This document shows, piece by piece, positions 1 through 6,245 of a stretch of 8,508 nucleotides of DNA. Source of the stretch: Planctomycetota bacterium. GTDB taxonomy: Bacteria > Planctomycetota > PLA2 > JAEUHO01. Position 1 is the stretch's first letter. Every line of letters starts with the position of its first letter. Under the pieces are notes generated by a model. It had not been told where the DNA came from. It saw only the letters and a program-made list of their open reading frames with translations, and ran no database searches. A program made the translations under genes and the position numbers. The DNA lies in NCBI GenBank assembly GCA_026647295.1, contig JAPKHB010000156.1, positions 1 through 8,508 of the forward strand. The letters run 5' to 3'.

Positions 1-17
1 GTAGAGCGGAGGTCCCC

Positions 18-407
18 TTGAGCCAGGCCCTTAGCGACCTGCAGATCGAGGTGCTGCGCGTGCTCTGGGCGCAGGGCGAGGCGAGCGTGGCGGCGGTGCA
101 GGAGCGGCTGCGCCCGGCGCGCGACCTGGCCGCCACGACCGTGGCGACGCTGCTCTCGCGCCTCGTGCGCCGCGGCGTGGTCGCCCGGCGCCGCGGCGCG
201 GGCCGCACGTACCTCTACCGCGCCAAGGTGAGCGAGGAGGAGGTCCGCCGCTCGATGGTGGCGGCCCTCACCGAACGCCTCTTCGCGGGGGACCCGGCCG
301 CGCTGGTGAGCCACCTGGTGGAGGAGCAGGCCCTGGACGCCGCCACGCGCCGGCGCCTGCGCGCCCTGCTCGAGCGCACGCGCCGCCAAGGGGAGCGCGC
401 GCCGTGA
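18..407 (+). CDS. BlaI/MecI/CopY-family transcriptional repressor
   Basis: This is a 129-aa winged-helix repressor of the BlaI/MecI (penicillinase repressor) family, which acts in the cytoplasm as a DNA-binding dimer. The N-terminal helix carries the family pattern SDLQIEVLRVLW (residues 6-17). The recognition-helix region reads TTVATLLSRLVRRG (40-53), and the wing follows as RRRGAGRTYLYRA (about 57-69). A C-terminal dimerisation helix pair (about 72-125) contains the usual 'LF.GDP..LV..L' segment, which includes the region where BlaR1-type signalling cleaves BlaI in known systems. Its length is normal for the family. The start is a TTG preceded by GCGGAGGT with about 5 nt spacing. The promoter and any operator lie upstream of the window. 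The stop overlaps the start of the M56 peptidase gene by 4 bp (GTGA), so the two are co-transcribed and probably translationally coupled. In known pairs the repressor controls its own operon; that is expected here but not shown. Confidence 0.93.
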   Translation: MSQALSDLQIEVLRVLWAQGEASVAAVQERLRPARDLAATTVATLLSRLVRRGVVARRRGAGRTYLYRAKVSEEEVRRSMVAALTERLFAGDPAALVSHLVEEQALDAATRRRLRALLERTRRQGERAP

Positions 408-1753
408 GCCTCGACCTGCCCGATCCGATCAGCGCCTGGGTGGCCACCTGGTGGCTGCACGCCTTGGCGCTCGGCCTGCTGGCCCGCCTCCTGCTCGCGG
501 GGCGCAGGGGACTTCCGCCGTGGGGCGAGGAGTGCCTGGTGGTGCTGCTCATGCTCCTGCCCCTCGGAACGGCGACGCTTGCGACGAGCCGGGCGCCCGC
601 CGCGCCCGCGGCCGCCCTCGAGGCCGGGTTGCCCCCGCCGATCTCGATCGCGCCGGCCGAGGCGGAGTTGTCGGGGCCCCTCGACTTGCTCGCGGCCCCG
701 GATCCCGGGCTCGTCTTCGCGCCGCCAGGACTCCGCGGCGCCACGGTGGCGGCGCCGGCCGCCGAAGGCTCCATCCCGCTGCGCCTCCCGCCGCCCCTGG
801 CCTGGATCCTGCTCGCCCTGCCGGCGCTCGGCCTGCTCTGGGCGGGGCTTGGCGCCGTGGCCGACCTGCGCGCGGGTCGGGCACTGGCGGCGCTGCCCAC
901 GCGCACGGCCGGCGCGCTCCTTGCGGCCGACCTCCGCCGCCTGCTACGGGTCGTGGGGCGGCGCACGCCCCGCCTGCATCTGCGGCGCTCCGACGCGGTC
1001 CAGGTGCCGCTGGCGTTCGGGGTGCTCCGACCCCGGATCCTGGTGCCGGAGCGGGTGGCCGCCCTTTGCACCGGGCAGCGCCGCGCGCTCCTGGCCCATG
1101 AACTGGCGCACGTGGTGCGCCGCGACGCCCTGCGCTGGGCGCTGCTGCGCGGCGCGCGGCGGCTCCTCTTCCCCGCGCCCTGGCTCGGGTGGGTGCTAGG
1201 GCGCTGGCGGGCCGCCGCCGAACGCGCGGCCGACGACCTCGCCGCCCGCTGGACGGGCGACCGCCACGCCCTGGCCGCCTGCCTCGTGGAGGTCTCGGGG
1301 TGGGTCGGCGCCGCGCCGCGGGCCGCGCCGCTGCTCGCGATGGCGGACCGGCCGCCCCACCTGGAACAGCGCGTCCTGCGCCTGGTCGAGCCGCGCCGCG
1401 CCCCGCCGCCCCGCGTCTGGCTCGCCGTCCTGCTCCTCGGGGTGGGCGCCGCCCTGCTCCCGGGCGCGCTGCGGGCGCAGGCGGCGGCGCCAGGCCCCGG
1501 CCTTGGGCCGGCGGAACCGGCCGCGCCGGCGCCGGCTCCCGACCCCCTCCAGGCCGAGTGGGCGGCGCTGGAGGCGGAACTCGACGAAGTGCGCGCGCTG
1601 GGCGAACGCGCCCCGCCGATCCCGGGGCTCGCCGCCGCCCTTGCGCGGCTGGCCGAGCACCGATCCCACCTGCGCCGCGCGCTGGGCACCCGCGCGCCGG
1701 CCCCCAATTCAACCGACCAAGCGCCGCCCCTGGCGGCCAAGGAGGCCCGATGA
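404..1753 (+). CDS. M56-family (BlaR1-like) membrane zinc metallopeptidase
   Basis: This is a 449-aa integral-membrane peptidase of family M56, the sensor/protease partner of BlaI-type repressors. Predicted membrane helices lie at about 11-32, 41-62, 132-153 and 338-357. The zinc site is HELAH (H232, E233, H236) in the context LLAHELAHVVRRD, with a third ligand probably E273 in AERAADD, the equivalent of the family's 'ERxADD'. Between TM2 and TM3 is an Ala/Pro-rich stretch (about 63-125). After the last helix comes a Pro/Ala linker (about 358-385) and a charged, probably helical tail (about 385-430). There is no penicillin-binding (class D beta-lactamase-like) domain, so this is not a classical beta-lactam sensor. 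The GTG start overlaps the repressor stop and has AAGGGGAG 8 nt upstream. The gene ends in a 4-bp overlap with the coiled-coil gene. By analogy the protease relays a signal that inactivates the repressor; the signal is unknown. Confidence 0.92.
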   Translation: MSLDLPDPISAWVATWWLHALALGLLARLLLAGRRGLPPWGEECLVVLLMLLPLGTATLATSRAPAAPAAALEAGLPPPISIAPAEAELSGPLDLLAAPDPGLVFAPPGLRGATVAAPAAEGSIPLRLPPPLAWILLALPALGLLWAGLGAVADLRAGRALAALPTRTAGALLAADLRRLLRVVGRRTPRLHLRRSDAVQVPLAFGVLRPRILVPERVAALCTGQRRALLAHELAHVVRRDALRWALLRGARRLLFPAPWLGWVLGRWRAAAERAADDLAARWTGDRHALAACLVEVSGWVGAAPRAAPLLAMADRPPHLEQRVLRLVEPRRAPPPRVWLAVLLLGVGAALLPGALRAQAAAPGPGLGPAEPAAPAPAPDPLQAEWAALEAELDEVRALGERAPPIPGLAAALARLAEHRSHLRRALGTRAPAPNSTDQAPPLAAKEAR

Positions 1754-2898
1754 ACCCGCTTCGCATCCTGTTGTTCGCCTCGACCTTCTGCCTGCTCCCC
1801 CTGGGCCCGGCCCACGCGGGGGACGAACCGCCCCCCGGGCCCGAGCAGCCTGCCGAAACGCCCGCGCAGGGGGTCGTCGTCCAGGCCCTGGACGCCCGCG
1901 ACCTGATCGGGCACCTGCCCGGCTTCCTCGACCACGCCCGCGCCAAGGCCAAGGCGCTGGGCCTGACCCGTCTCGAGTCCCGCGACGGCCTGTTGGTGGT
2001 GAGCGGGAGCCCCGACGCGCTGGGGCGCCTGTCCCGGTGGCTGGCCGAGCAGCGCGCGCAGATGCAGGACGCAAAGCACGCGATCGAGAAGGGAAGGGAG
2101 GCCATCCAGCGCGCCCAGGAGGCCCTCGCCCGCGCCGAGGAGGAGGCCCGGGCCCGCGCCGAGGCGGCCCGGGCGCACGCGGCGGCCGAGGAGGTCGCGG
2201 CGGTCGAAGAGGGCGCCGCCGGCCCCGACGCCGAGCAGGCCCGCGAGGCCCTCGAGAAGGGCGAATTGGCCCTCGAAAACGCCCGCAAGCAACTCGACCG
2301 GCTGCGCCACGCCCTGGCCGAGGCGAAGGCGGGCGGCCGGAGCCTGGAGGAGGTCGGGCACTTGCAGGCACGCCTCGCGGAGGTCGAGCGCCGGCATGCC
2401 CACCTCGTCGAGCAGCAGTCCGGCCACCACCACCGGCTCGCCGACCTGGCCCGCCGTTGGCTGGTGATCCGCAAGGACGAGTTGCCCTTGATCACCCTGG
2501 ACTCGGGCGCCAGCTGGCGGGTGGGGAGTCCCGGTGAGTGGGCGCGCCTCGCCGTCGGCGCCGGGGTCGACCCCGAGACGCAACAACTCCAGCAGCGCCG
2601 GGAACTGCTGCGCAAGCTCCACGCCCTGCTGCTGCAGTTGGGCGACGCGGAGCAGGCCGAGCGCACCCAGCGCCAGATCCACGAGGTGGAGCAGGCGCTC
2701 AAGGCGCGCGAGGAGCGCCGGGCCGCGGAGCAGAAGGCCGCGCAGGCCAAGGCGGCCGAGGTCAGGCAGACCTGGCTGGCCAGGTTCCAGAAGCCGGCGC
2801 CCGGCACCAGCGACGCGGCCATCCTGGAGGAGGTCCGGGCGCTACGGCGCGAGGTGAAGGAGCTCAAGGAGCTCCTCCTCAAGCACCTGGACCGCTAG
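1750..2898 (+). CDS. Secreted coiled-coil protein of unknown function (BlaI-M56 operon)
   Basis: This 382-aa protein belongs to no family I can name. The frame stays open far upstream, but the start is set at ATG 1750: it overlaps the peptidase stop (ATGA), has AAGGAGG 4 nt upstream, and opens a classical signal peptide ending AHA-GD (cleavage after about residue 23). Residues 42-104 (VVVQALDARDLIG ... RDGLLVVSGSPDALGRLSRWL) look like a small alpha/beta domain. They resemble the secretin N-terminal/STN-like segments common in planctomycete exported proteins; this is inference. Residues about 103-235 are an Ala/Glu/Arg-rich coiled coil with a few HHH residues near 226. A short non-helical segment (about 238-275) is followed by a second coiled coil (about 280-345) and a terminal heptad helix (about 360-381). 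As third gene of a repressor/peptidase operon it is probably a periplasmic effector, partner or substrate of the M56 protein. Its stop shares CTAG with the convergent kinase gene. Confidence 0.85.
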   Translation: MNPLRILLFASTFCLLPLGPAHAGDEPPPGPEQPAETPAQGVVVQALDARDLIGHLPGFLDHARAKAKALGLTRLESRDGLLVVSGSPDALGRLSRWLAEQRAQMQDAKHAIEKGREAIQRAQEALARAEEEARARAEAARAHAAAEEVAAVEEGAAGPDAEQAREALEKGELALENARKQLDRLRHALAEAKAGGRSLEEVGHLQARLAEVERRHAHLVEQQSGHHHRLADLARRWLVIRKDELPLITLDSGASWRVGSPGEWARLAVGAGVDPETQQLQQRRELLRKLHALLLQLGDAEQAERTQRQIHEVEQALKAREERRAAEQKAAQAKAAEVRQTWLARFQKPAPGTSDAAILEEVRALRREVKELKELLLKHLDR

Positions 2899-3794
2899 GC
2901 GATGTCGCCCGGGGGCGCGGACGTCCGCGCCCCATGGGACGGCGCCGGCCCGGGGCCCCCGGGCAACTCGACCACGAAGCGCGCGCCCGCGCCGGGTCGG
3001 CTCTCGGCGCGGATGCTCCCGCCCTGCGCCTCGACGGCCAGGCGGCAGAATACGAGGCCCAGGCCCGTGTCGTGGCGGGTCGTGCGTTGCTGCCCGGCCA
3101 CCCGGCCGTACTTGGTGAAGAGCCGCGGGAGTTCCTCGGGCGCGATGCCCTCGCCCGTGTCCTCGACCACCAGTTCGCCGCCGCCCTGCGCCCGCGGCCC
3201 GGCGGCCAGGCGCACGCGCCCGCCGGGCGGGGTGTGCTTGAGCGCGTTGCTCATCAGGTTCTCGACGATGCGGGTGAGCACCGCAGGGTCGGCCCGTACC
3301 GTGACGGCCTCCGCCGGCGCGTGCACCTTCACCTCCACGCCGCCCCGCTCCGCCCGCGCCCGGTATTGGGCCGCGGTGGCCCGCGCCACCCCCGCCAGGT
3401 CGCAGGGGGCGACCTCGAGCGGCAGCCGCCCGTCTTCGAGCCGGACCACGTCGACGAGCGTGTTGACCAGTTCCATGAGCCGCCGCGCTGCGCGCGCCGC
3501 CTGGTCGAGCGAGGTGCGCACGCCGGGGTCCAGCCCGGGCCCGCTCGCCGCCAGGTCCAAGTTGCCCTGGATGGCGGTGAGGGGGTTGCGCAGGTCGTGC
3601 ACGATGGTGAGCGCGAGTTGGTCCTTGCTCTCCTGCAGGGCCCGCAGGGCGGCGGCGTGCTGGCGCGCGGCCCCAAAGGCCCTAAGGCCCAGGAGGAAGA
3701 GGACCAGGAGGAGGACGCCCGCGAGGCCCACGAGCCCCAAGGCGAGTACCCCGACGGGGTGTTCGACCGCGGCGAGCGGGAGCCGGGCGAGCAC
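2895..3794 (-). CDS. Sensor histidine kinase, C-terminal part (TM, HisKA, HATPase_c), cut off from its sensor
   Basis: This part encodes an inner-membrane two-component histidine kinase catalytic region of 299 codons from GTG 3794. A membrane helix lies at about 14-37. The HisKA dimerisation domain has the phosphoacceptor H66 in TIVHDLRNPLTAIQGN. The ATPase domain has an N-box with N179/N183 (RIVENLMSNALKH), G1 DTGEG (212-216), an F-box-like LFTKYG, and G2 TGLGL (243-247). All catalytic motifs are intact. Reading upstream in the same frame gives QTYRHGWSVLARLPL, typical of the last strand of a double Cache sensor domain, then an in-frame TAA at 3819-3821. Beyond that, still in frame, lies the sensor half. 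GTG 3794 has no properly spaced ribosome-binding site and falls inside that Cache strand, so this is probably the 3' part of a broken gene and not an independent one. No response regulator is adjacent. The stop codon overlaps that of the convergent coiled-coil gene. Confidence 0.85.
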   Translation of the reverse strand: MLARLPLAAVEHPVGVLALGLVGLAGVLLLVLFLLGLRAFGAARQHAAALRALQESKDQLALTIVHDLRNPLTAIQGNLDLAASGPGLDPGVRTSLDQAARAARRLMELVNTLVDVVRLEDGRLPLEVAPCDLAGVARATAAQYRARAERGGVEVKVHAPAEAVTVRADPAVLTRIVENLMSNALKHTPPGGRVRLAAGPRAQGGGELVVEDTGEGIAPEELPRLFTKYGRVAGQQRTTRHDTGLGLVFCRLAVEAQGGSIRAESRPGAGARFVVELPGGPGPAPSHGARTSAPPGDIA

Positions 3795-3807
3795 GCTCCA
3801 TCCGTGC

Positions 3808-3835
3808 CGGTAGGTTTGTTAATGAGCATCATGGG
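3808..3835. other. AT-rich junction with in-frame stop that breaks the histidine kinase
   Basis: Bases 3811-3832 are about two-thirds A/T inside DNA of roughly 75% GC. The patch holds the TAA (bases 3819-3821, minus strand) that ends the sensor half. Both flanking halves are in the same reading frame, so the disruption is not a simple frameshift. It looks like a deletion scar, a small insertion or an assembly join. Confidence 0.6.
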
Positions 3836-4547
3836 GAGGTTCCAGCCGGGGCGGCTCCGCCCCGTCGAGCAGGGCCCCCGGCGTGATGGCCCGGCCGGTC
3901 GCGTCCACCATGGCCAGCGATCCCTGCGGCCCGGGGCGGGCGGCCGAAACCCACTCGGCCAGCATCTCGACGGGCACCTGGGCCACGAGGTAGGCCCGCA
4001 CCTCGCCCGCGGGCGCGCGGATGGGGGTGGCGATCGCGACCAGCAGGATGGGTGGTCGCGCCGCCCGGCGGTATACCTCCGAGACGTAGGCGCGGCCCGT
4101 CTGCCTCACGCCGCGGAACCAGTCCCGGTGCGCAAAGCTCACCCCCAGCACGGCAGGGTCGCTGGGCCAGTCGCTCCACTCCACCCCCTCGGGGTCGGTC
4201 ACGAAGGCGCGCCGGATGCGTGCGTTGCCCTCCACGAATTGCGCGAGTTGCGCGCGCATCGCATCCTCGTCGCGGGCGGCGGCCGCGTCGACGACGAGCC
4301 GCCGGCCGGCGTAGGCGTCCACGTAGGCGCAGGCGCCGTCCAGGAAGGTCGTGACGGCGACGGCGCCAAGTTCGGCCATCGACCGGCAGCGCTCGAGGGC
4401 CTGCTCGCGCACGAGCCCGCCGCCCACCTGGTGGGCCAGCGCCACCATGGCGCCGATCGGCACGAGCAGCACGGCGGCCAGGGTGAGGGCCAGGCGCGAA
4501 CGGCTGCGCAGGAACCACGGCTGGCGCACCGCATCGGCGGGTGGCAA
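3819..4547 (-). CDS. Cache-domain sensor half of the interrupted histidine kinase
   Basis: This is a 242-aa N-terminal signal-sensing part. The start is set at TTG 4547 because GGAGGAGGGG sits 6 nt upstream; the frame also stays open further up without a good site, and GTG 4529 is a weaker alternative. A membrane helix (about 19-38) is followed by an extracytoplasmic helical linker and a dCache-like domain. It includes AFVTDPEGVEWSDWP (114-128), the characteristic HRDWF (140-144), YVSEVYRR, and a 'VAIATPIRAPAGEVRAYLVAQVPVEML' type strand pair. The domain then starts its second lobe (SLAMVDATGRAITPG) but ends abruptly at a TAA (3819-3821). Only about 15 codons separate this lobe's first strands from the final Cache strand that opens the kinase half, whereas dCache domains normally have several dozen residues there. 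Nonsense interruption plus a deletion is therefore likely. If the stop is real, the product would be a membrane-anchored sensor without kinase. Confidence 0.8.
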   Translation of the reverse strand: MPPADAVRQPWFLRSRSRLALTLAAVLLVPIGAMVALAHQVGGGLVREQALERCRSMAELGAVAVTTFLDGACAYVDAYAGRRLVVDAAAARDEDAMRAQLAQFVEGNARIRRAFVTDPEGVEWSDWPSDPAVLGVSFAHRDWFRGVRQTGRAYVSEVYRRAARPPILLVAIATPIRAPAGEVRAYLVAQVPVEMLAEWVSAARPGPQGSLAMVDATGRAITPGALLDGAEPPRLEPPHDAH

Positions 4548-4563
4548 AGGGCGCCCCTCCTCC
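4545..4563 (-). promoter_or_regulatory. Strong ribosome-binding site fixing a TTG start
   Basis: On the minus strand GGAGGAGGGG (4563-4554) is followed by CGCCCT and TTG (4547-4545). The near-perfect anti-16S match and 6-nt spacing decide the start of the Cache sensor half over the upstream in-frame GTG at 4597. Confidence 0.65.
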
Positions 4564-4637
4564 GGGGGCCTTCGGCCTGCCTGGGGCTCACTCCTCACGC
4601 CCCGAGTAGACCCCCCCGCCGCCGGCCGGTCAAGCCA

Positions 4638-4669
4638 CCCGGGTCCGCCGCCCCGGCCGCCCGGGTCCG
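4638..4669. repeat. Two direct copies of CCCGGGTCCG, 22 bp apart
   Basis: Copies are at 4638-4647 and 4660-4669, in the roughly 230-bp gene-free stretch between the DinB gene and the kinase gene, about 90-120 bp upstream of the kinase start. Spacing of about two helical turns is what an activator or repressor site could show. In such GC-rich DNA chance recurrence is quite possible. No recognisable -35/-10 promoter was found here. Confidence 0.3.
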
Positions 4670-4778
4670 ATTCCTGCCGGCCAAGCACCGGAGGGAAGGG
4701 CGCCCGGACCCCGCCCGGGCGCGCGGGCTGAACCCCCCGGGCCGCCCCGTACGGGCCTCCACGGCCTCGGCGTGGCCC

Positions 4779-5285
4779 TCAACGCTCGTCGGCGCTGGGG
4801 CCGTACAGGGCCGGGAGCGCGACGTCGCACATCCGCAGGTACACCGTGAGTTGACCCCGATGGTGGATCCCGTGGTCGAGCACCGCCGAGCGCAGAACCT
4901 GCCGGCGGGGCAGCGCGAAGAGTACGTGCCCCCCGTGCCGCAGCGTCCACGTCTGGGCCAGATGGTCGTCGCTGGTGCCTGCGAGCGCGCGGCGCGCCCG
5001 CTCGACGCTCGCGTCCAGGTGGCGGAGCGTGGCCGGCGCGGACTCAAAGCGCGGCGGCGGGAACGCCGGACCGCCCGGGGGCGCCAGGTCCAGTTCGTCC
5101 CGCTCCACCGCCAGCGCCGCCCAGAGGGGGATGTTGGCGCAGTGCAACGCCAGTTCCCCGAGCGTCCAGGAGCGCGGGTGCGGCCGAAACTCCACCGCGG
5201 CGTCGGGCACCCGTTCCAGCACCCGGCGCGTAAGGGACGTTTCGTGATCGAAGGCGGCGCGGGTCTCGGCGACGGTCAGGGTCAT
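4779..5285 (-). CDS. DinB-family (DinB/YfiT-like) putative metal-dependent protein
   Basis: This 168-aa protein has the DinB four-helix-bundle fold and the usual family length. The putative metal-binding His triad is visible: H48 (in LGELALHCANIP), and H138 and H142 (in DHGIHHRGQLTVYLR). The C-terminus reads ALPALYGPSADE, a hallmark of the bacterial DinB subgroup. The W40-T-L-G-E-L segment before the first His is also typical. ATG 5285 is chosen as the start because GGAG lies 9 nt upstream and because the open frame further upstream (to 5426) reads as unstructured Pro/Arg/Gly-rich sequence. Members of this family include thiol-S-transferases acting on bacillithiol or mycothiol and many proteins of unknown role, often damage- or stress-related, and the substrate cannot be told here. 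The gene stands alone: about 230 bp separate it from the kinase and about 170 bp from the cyclase-like remnant, all on the same strand. Confidence 0.9.
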   Translation of the reverse strand: MTLTVAETRAAFDHETSLTRRVLERVPDAAVEFRPHPRSWTLGELALHCANIPLWAALAVERDELDLAPPGGPAFPPPRFESAPATLRHLDASVERARRALAGTSDDHLAQTWTLRHGGHVLFALPRRQVLRSAVLDHGIHHRGQLTVYLRMCDVALPALYGPSADER

Positions 5286-5453
5286 GGCGCGGGGCTCCGA
5301 CCGGCCACTGTACGCGCCCCGGGCCCCCCACGCCGGCCCCCTGCAAGGTGGGAGTGGCCGGAAGCCAGGCTGCCCGGGGCGCACCCCCGCCGAAGGCCAC
5401 CTCCGGGCCACGCGGGGCCGGATCAAGGACGCGCCGCCTGGCCCGATGGCGAA

Positions 5454-5741
5454 CTAGCGCGGGGACACCGGAGAGACCCGGCGTCCGTGATCCGGGTGCC
5501 GCGGGGGCGCGGCCAGACAGAGCAGGGCCAGGCAGGTTGGGACGAAACTACCCGTTTCGGGGCCCGCGCCGCCCGCGAGCATCCAGGACCCATCGGCGCG
5601 CTGCTGATCCAGGAGGGTCCGAATGGCGGCTTCGAACCACCCGCTCTCCAGGGCGGGGGCGGAGGCCGGAGGTTCCCGAAGGGCCCAGCACTGCTCCGCG
5701 CCACGACACTCTGCACCTTTCGTTGGAGTTCTCGTCGCCAT
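5454..5741 (-). pseudogene. C-terminal remnant of a squalene-cyclase/prenyltransferase-repeat protein
   Basis: This open frame of 95 codons starts at ATG 5741. Residues 33-53 (SGWFEAAIRTLLDQQRADGSW) match the QW-type repeat of terpene cyclases: an aromatic residue, LL, Q, then GSW. Residues about 62-78 (ETGSFVPTCLALLCLAAP) match the alpha-helix that follows, as in the C-terminal end of planctomycete terpenoid-cyclase-like proteins ('DTCFALLFLRRA'). Residues 1-25 look unrelated. Normal members are several hundred residues with many repeats, so only the last repeat is left. Upstream in the same frame is a TAG at 5787-5789 and then low-complexity Gly/Pro sequence with no repeat homology in any frame. 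I see no good ribosome-binding site. It is most likely a decayed gene end; a tiny independent protein is less likely. Confidence 0.55.
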
Positions 5742-5965
5742 GGCTGGCCCAGAGGGTAGCGGACGGGCACCCGGAGCGCCACCCCCCTACCGCCGCCCCG
5801 CCTCCACCCCCGGGGCGACTGCCCGCCCGGGGCGCTCCGACCAGGGCCGCCCGCCCCAGGGGCGGTCCGCCAGGCCGCCGCCGCCCCCCCCACCGCCGCC
5901 GCCTGACGAGAACTCGTCAAAGACGTGCCGTTCGGTCTGAAAGGGAACACTGCTTCGAGGGGCGA
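5742..5965. other. Gene-free low-complexity stretch with two inverted repeats
   Basis: I see no gene here. The stretch holds CCGCCCC-A-GGGGCGG (5851-5865), two CCCGGGGCG direct copies (5809-5817 and 5826-5834), a (GCC)-rich tract with a run of eight C (5884-5891), and the palindrome at 5904-5919. It marks the step from very high GC to the lower-GC right block. Confidence 0.5.
5904..5919. promoter_or_regulatory. 16-bp palindrome TGACGAGAACTCGTCA
   Basis: Perfect 7-bp arms (TGACGAG/CTCGTCA) flank a 2-base centre in non-coding DNA, 46 bp downstream of the stop of the small membrane-protein gene. The symmetry and length suit a dimeric regulator's operator. No T-run follows on either strand, so an intrinsic terminator is less likely. 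The owner of the site is unknown. Confidence 0.35.
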
Positions 5966-6148
5966 TCAACGCCGAAAGACAACACCAACCGTCCAGAGCG
6001 CAGCACCGAAGAAGAGTACCAGTGCCGCGACATCCATCAGTCCGCCCTCACCCGTTCCGTCGACCAGCCACAGGATGCCTCCCACGCTGCCCCCAATGGC
6101 CATGATCACTGCCCCCGCCCGCTCCACACTGGCCGAGCGTCGATTCAT
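5966..6148 (-). CDS. Small two-helix membrane protein, unknown function
   Basis: This 60-aa protein starts at ATG 6148 with GGAG 7 nt upstream. After a basic start (MNRRSASVER) there are two hydrophobic helices, at about 11-30 (AGAVIMAIGGSVGGILWLV) and 40-58 (VAALVLFFGAALWTVGVVF). They are joined by a short DGTGEGG loop, and the protein ends in FRR. This gives an N-in/C-in hairpin by the positive-inside rule. No family is recognised. It lies 97 bp downstream of the large secreted-protein gene on the same strand and has the same lower-GC composition, so it may be in the same transcription unit. The good ribosome-binding site and clean hydrophobic pattern argue that it is real despite its size. 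Confidence 0.6.
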   Translation of the reverse strand: MNRRSASVERAGAVIMAIGGSVGGILWLVDGTGEGGLMDVAALVLFFGAALWTVGVVFRR

Positions 6149-6245
6149 TGTGGGGCTCCAGGGCCCGTCCCTGCGTCCCGCCTCGAACCCGTCTCATCCA
6201 CCGTGGGCGGCAGACGCCGCCGTGACGAACCTACACGGTGCATGG

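Noticed and set aside
1189..1749. Upstream extension of the coiled-coil protein frame
   Set aside because: The extension is Arg/Gly-rich shadow of the peptidase gene. The signal peptide, ribosome-binding site and ATGA overlap fix the start at 1750.
268..2882. Very long minus-strand open frames (about 780-800 codons) antisense to the peptidase and coiled-coil genes
   Set aside because: They are low-complexity Arg/Ala/Gly/Pro sequence with no domains, a by-product of extreme GC content. The + strand genes have motifs, coupled starts and ribosome-binding sites.
4759..4775. Inverted repeat CCACG...CGTGG just after the DinB stop, as a terminator
   Set aside because: There are only five pairs with a mismatch above, and no T-run follows on the minus strand.
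5286..5426. Upstream extension of the DinB gene to 5426
   Set aside because: The added residues are unstructured and unlike the family. ATG 5285 with GGAG gives the normal family length.
2538..5759. A 1073-codon + strand open frame spanning the kinase and DinB region
   Set aside because: It is antisense to recognisable kinase, Cache and DinB domains. Its translation is repetitive Arg/Gly/Pro-rich with no family signature.
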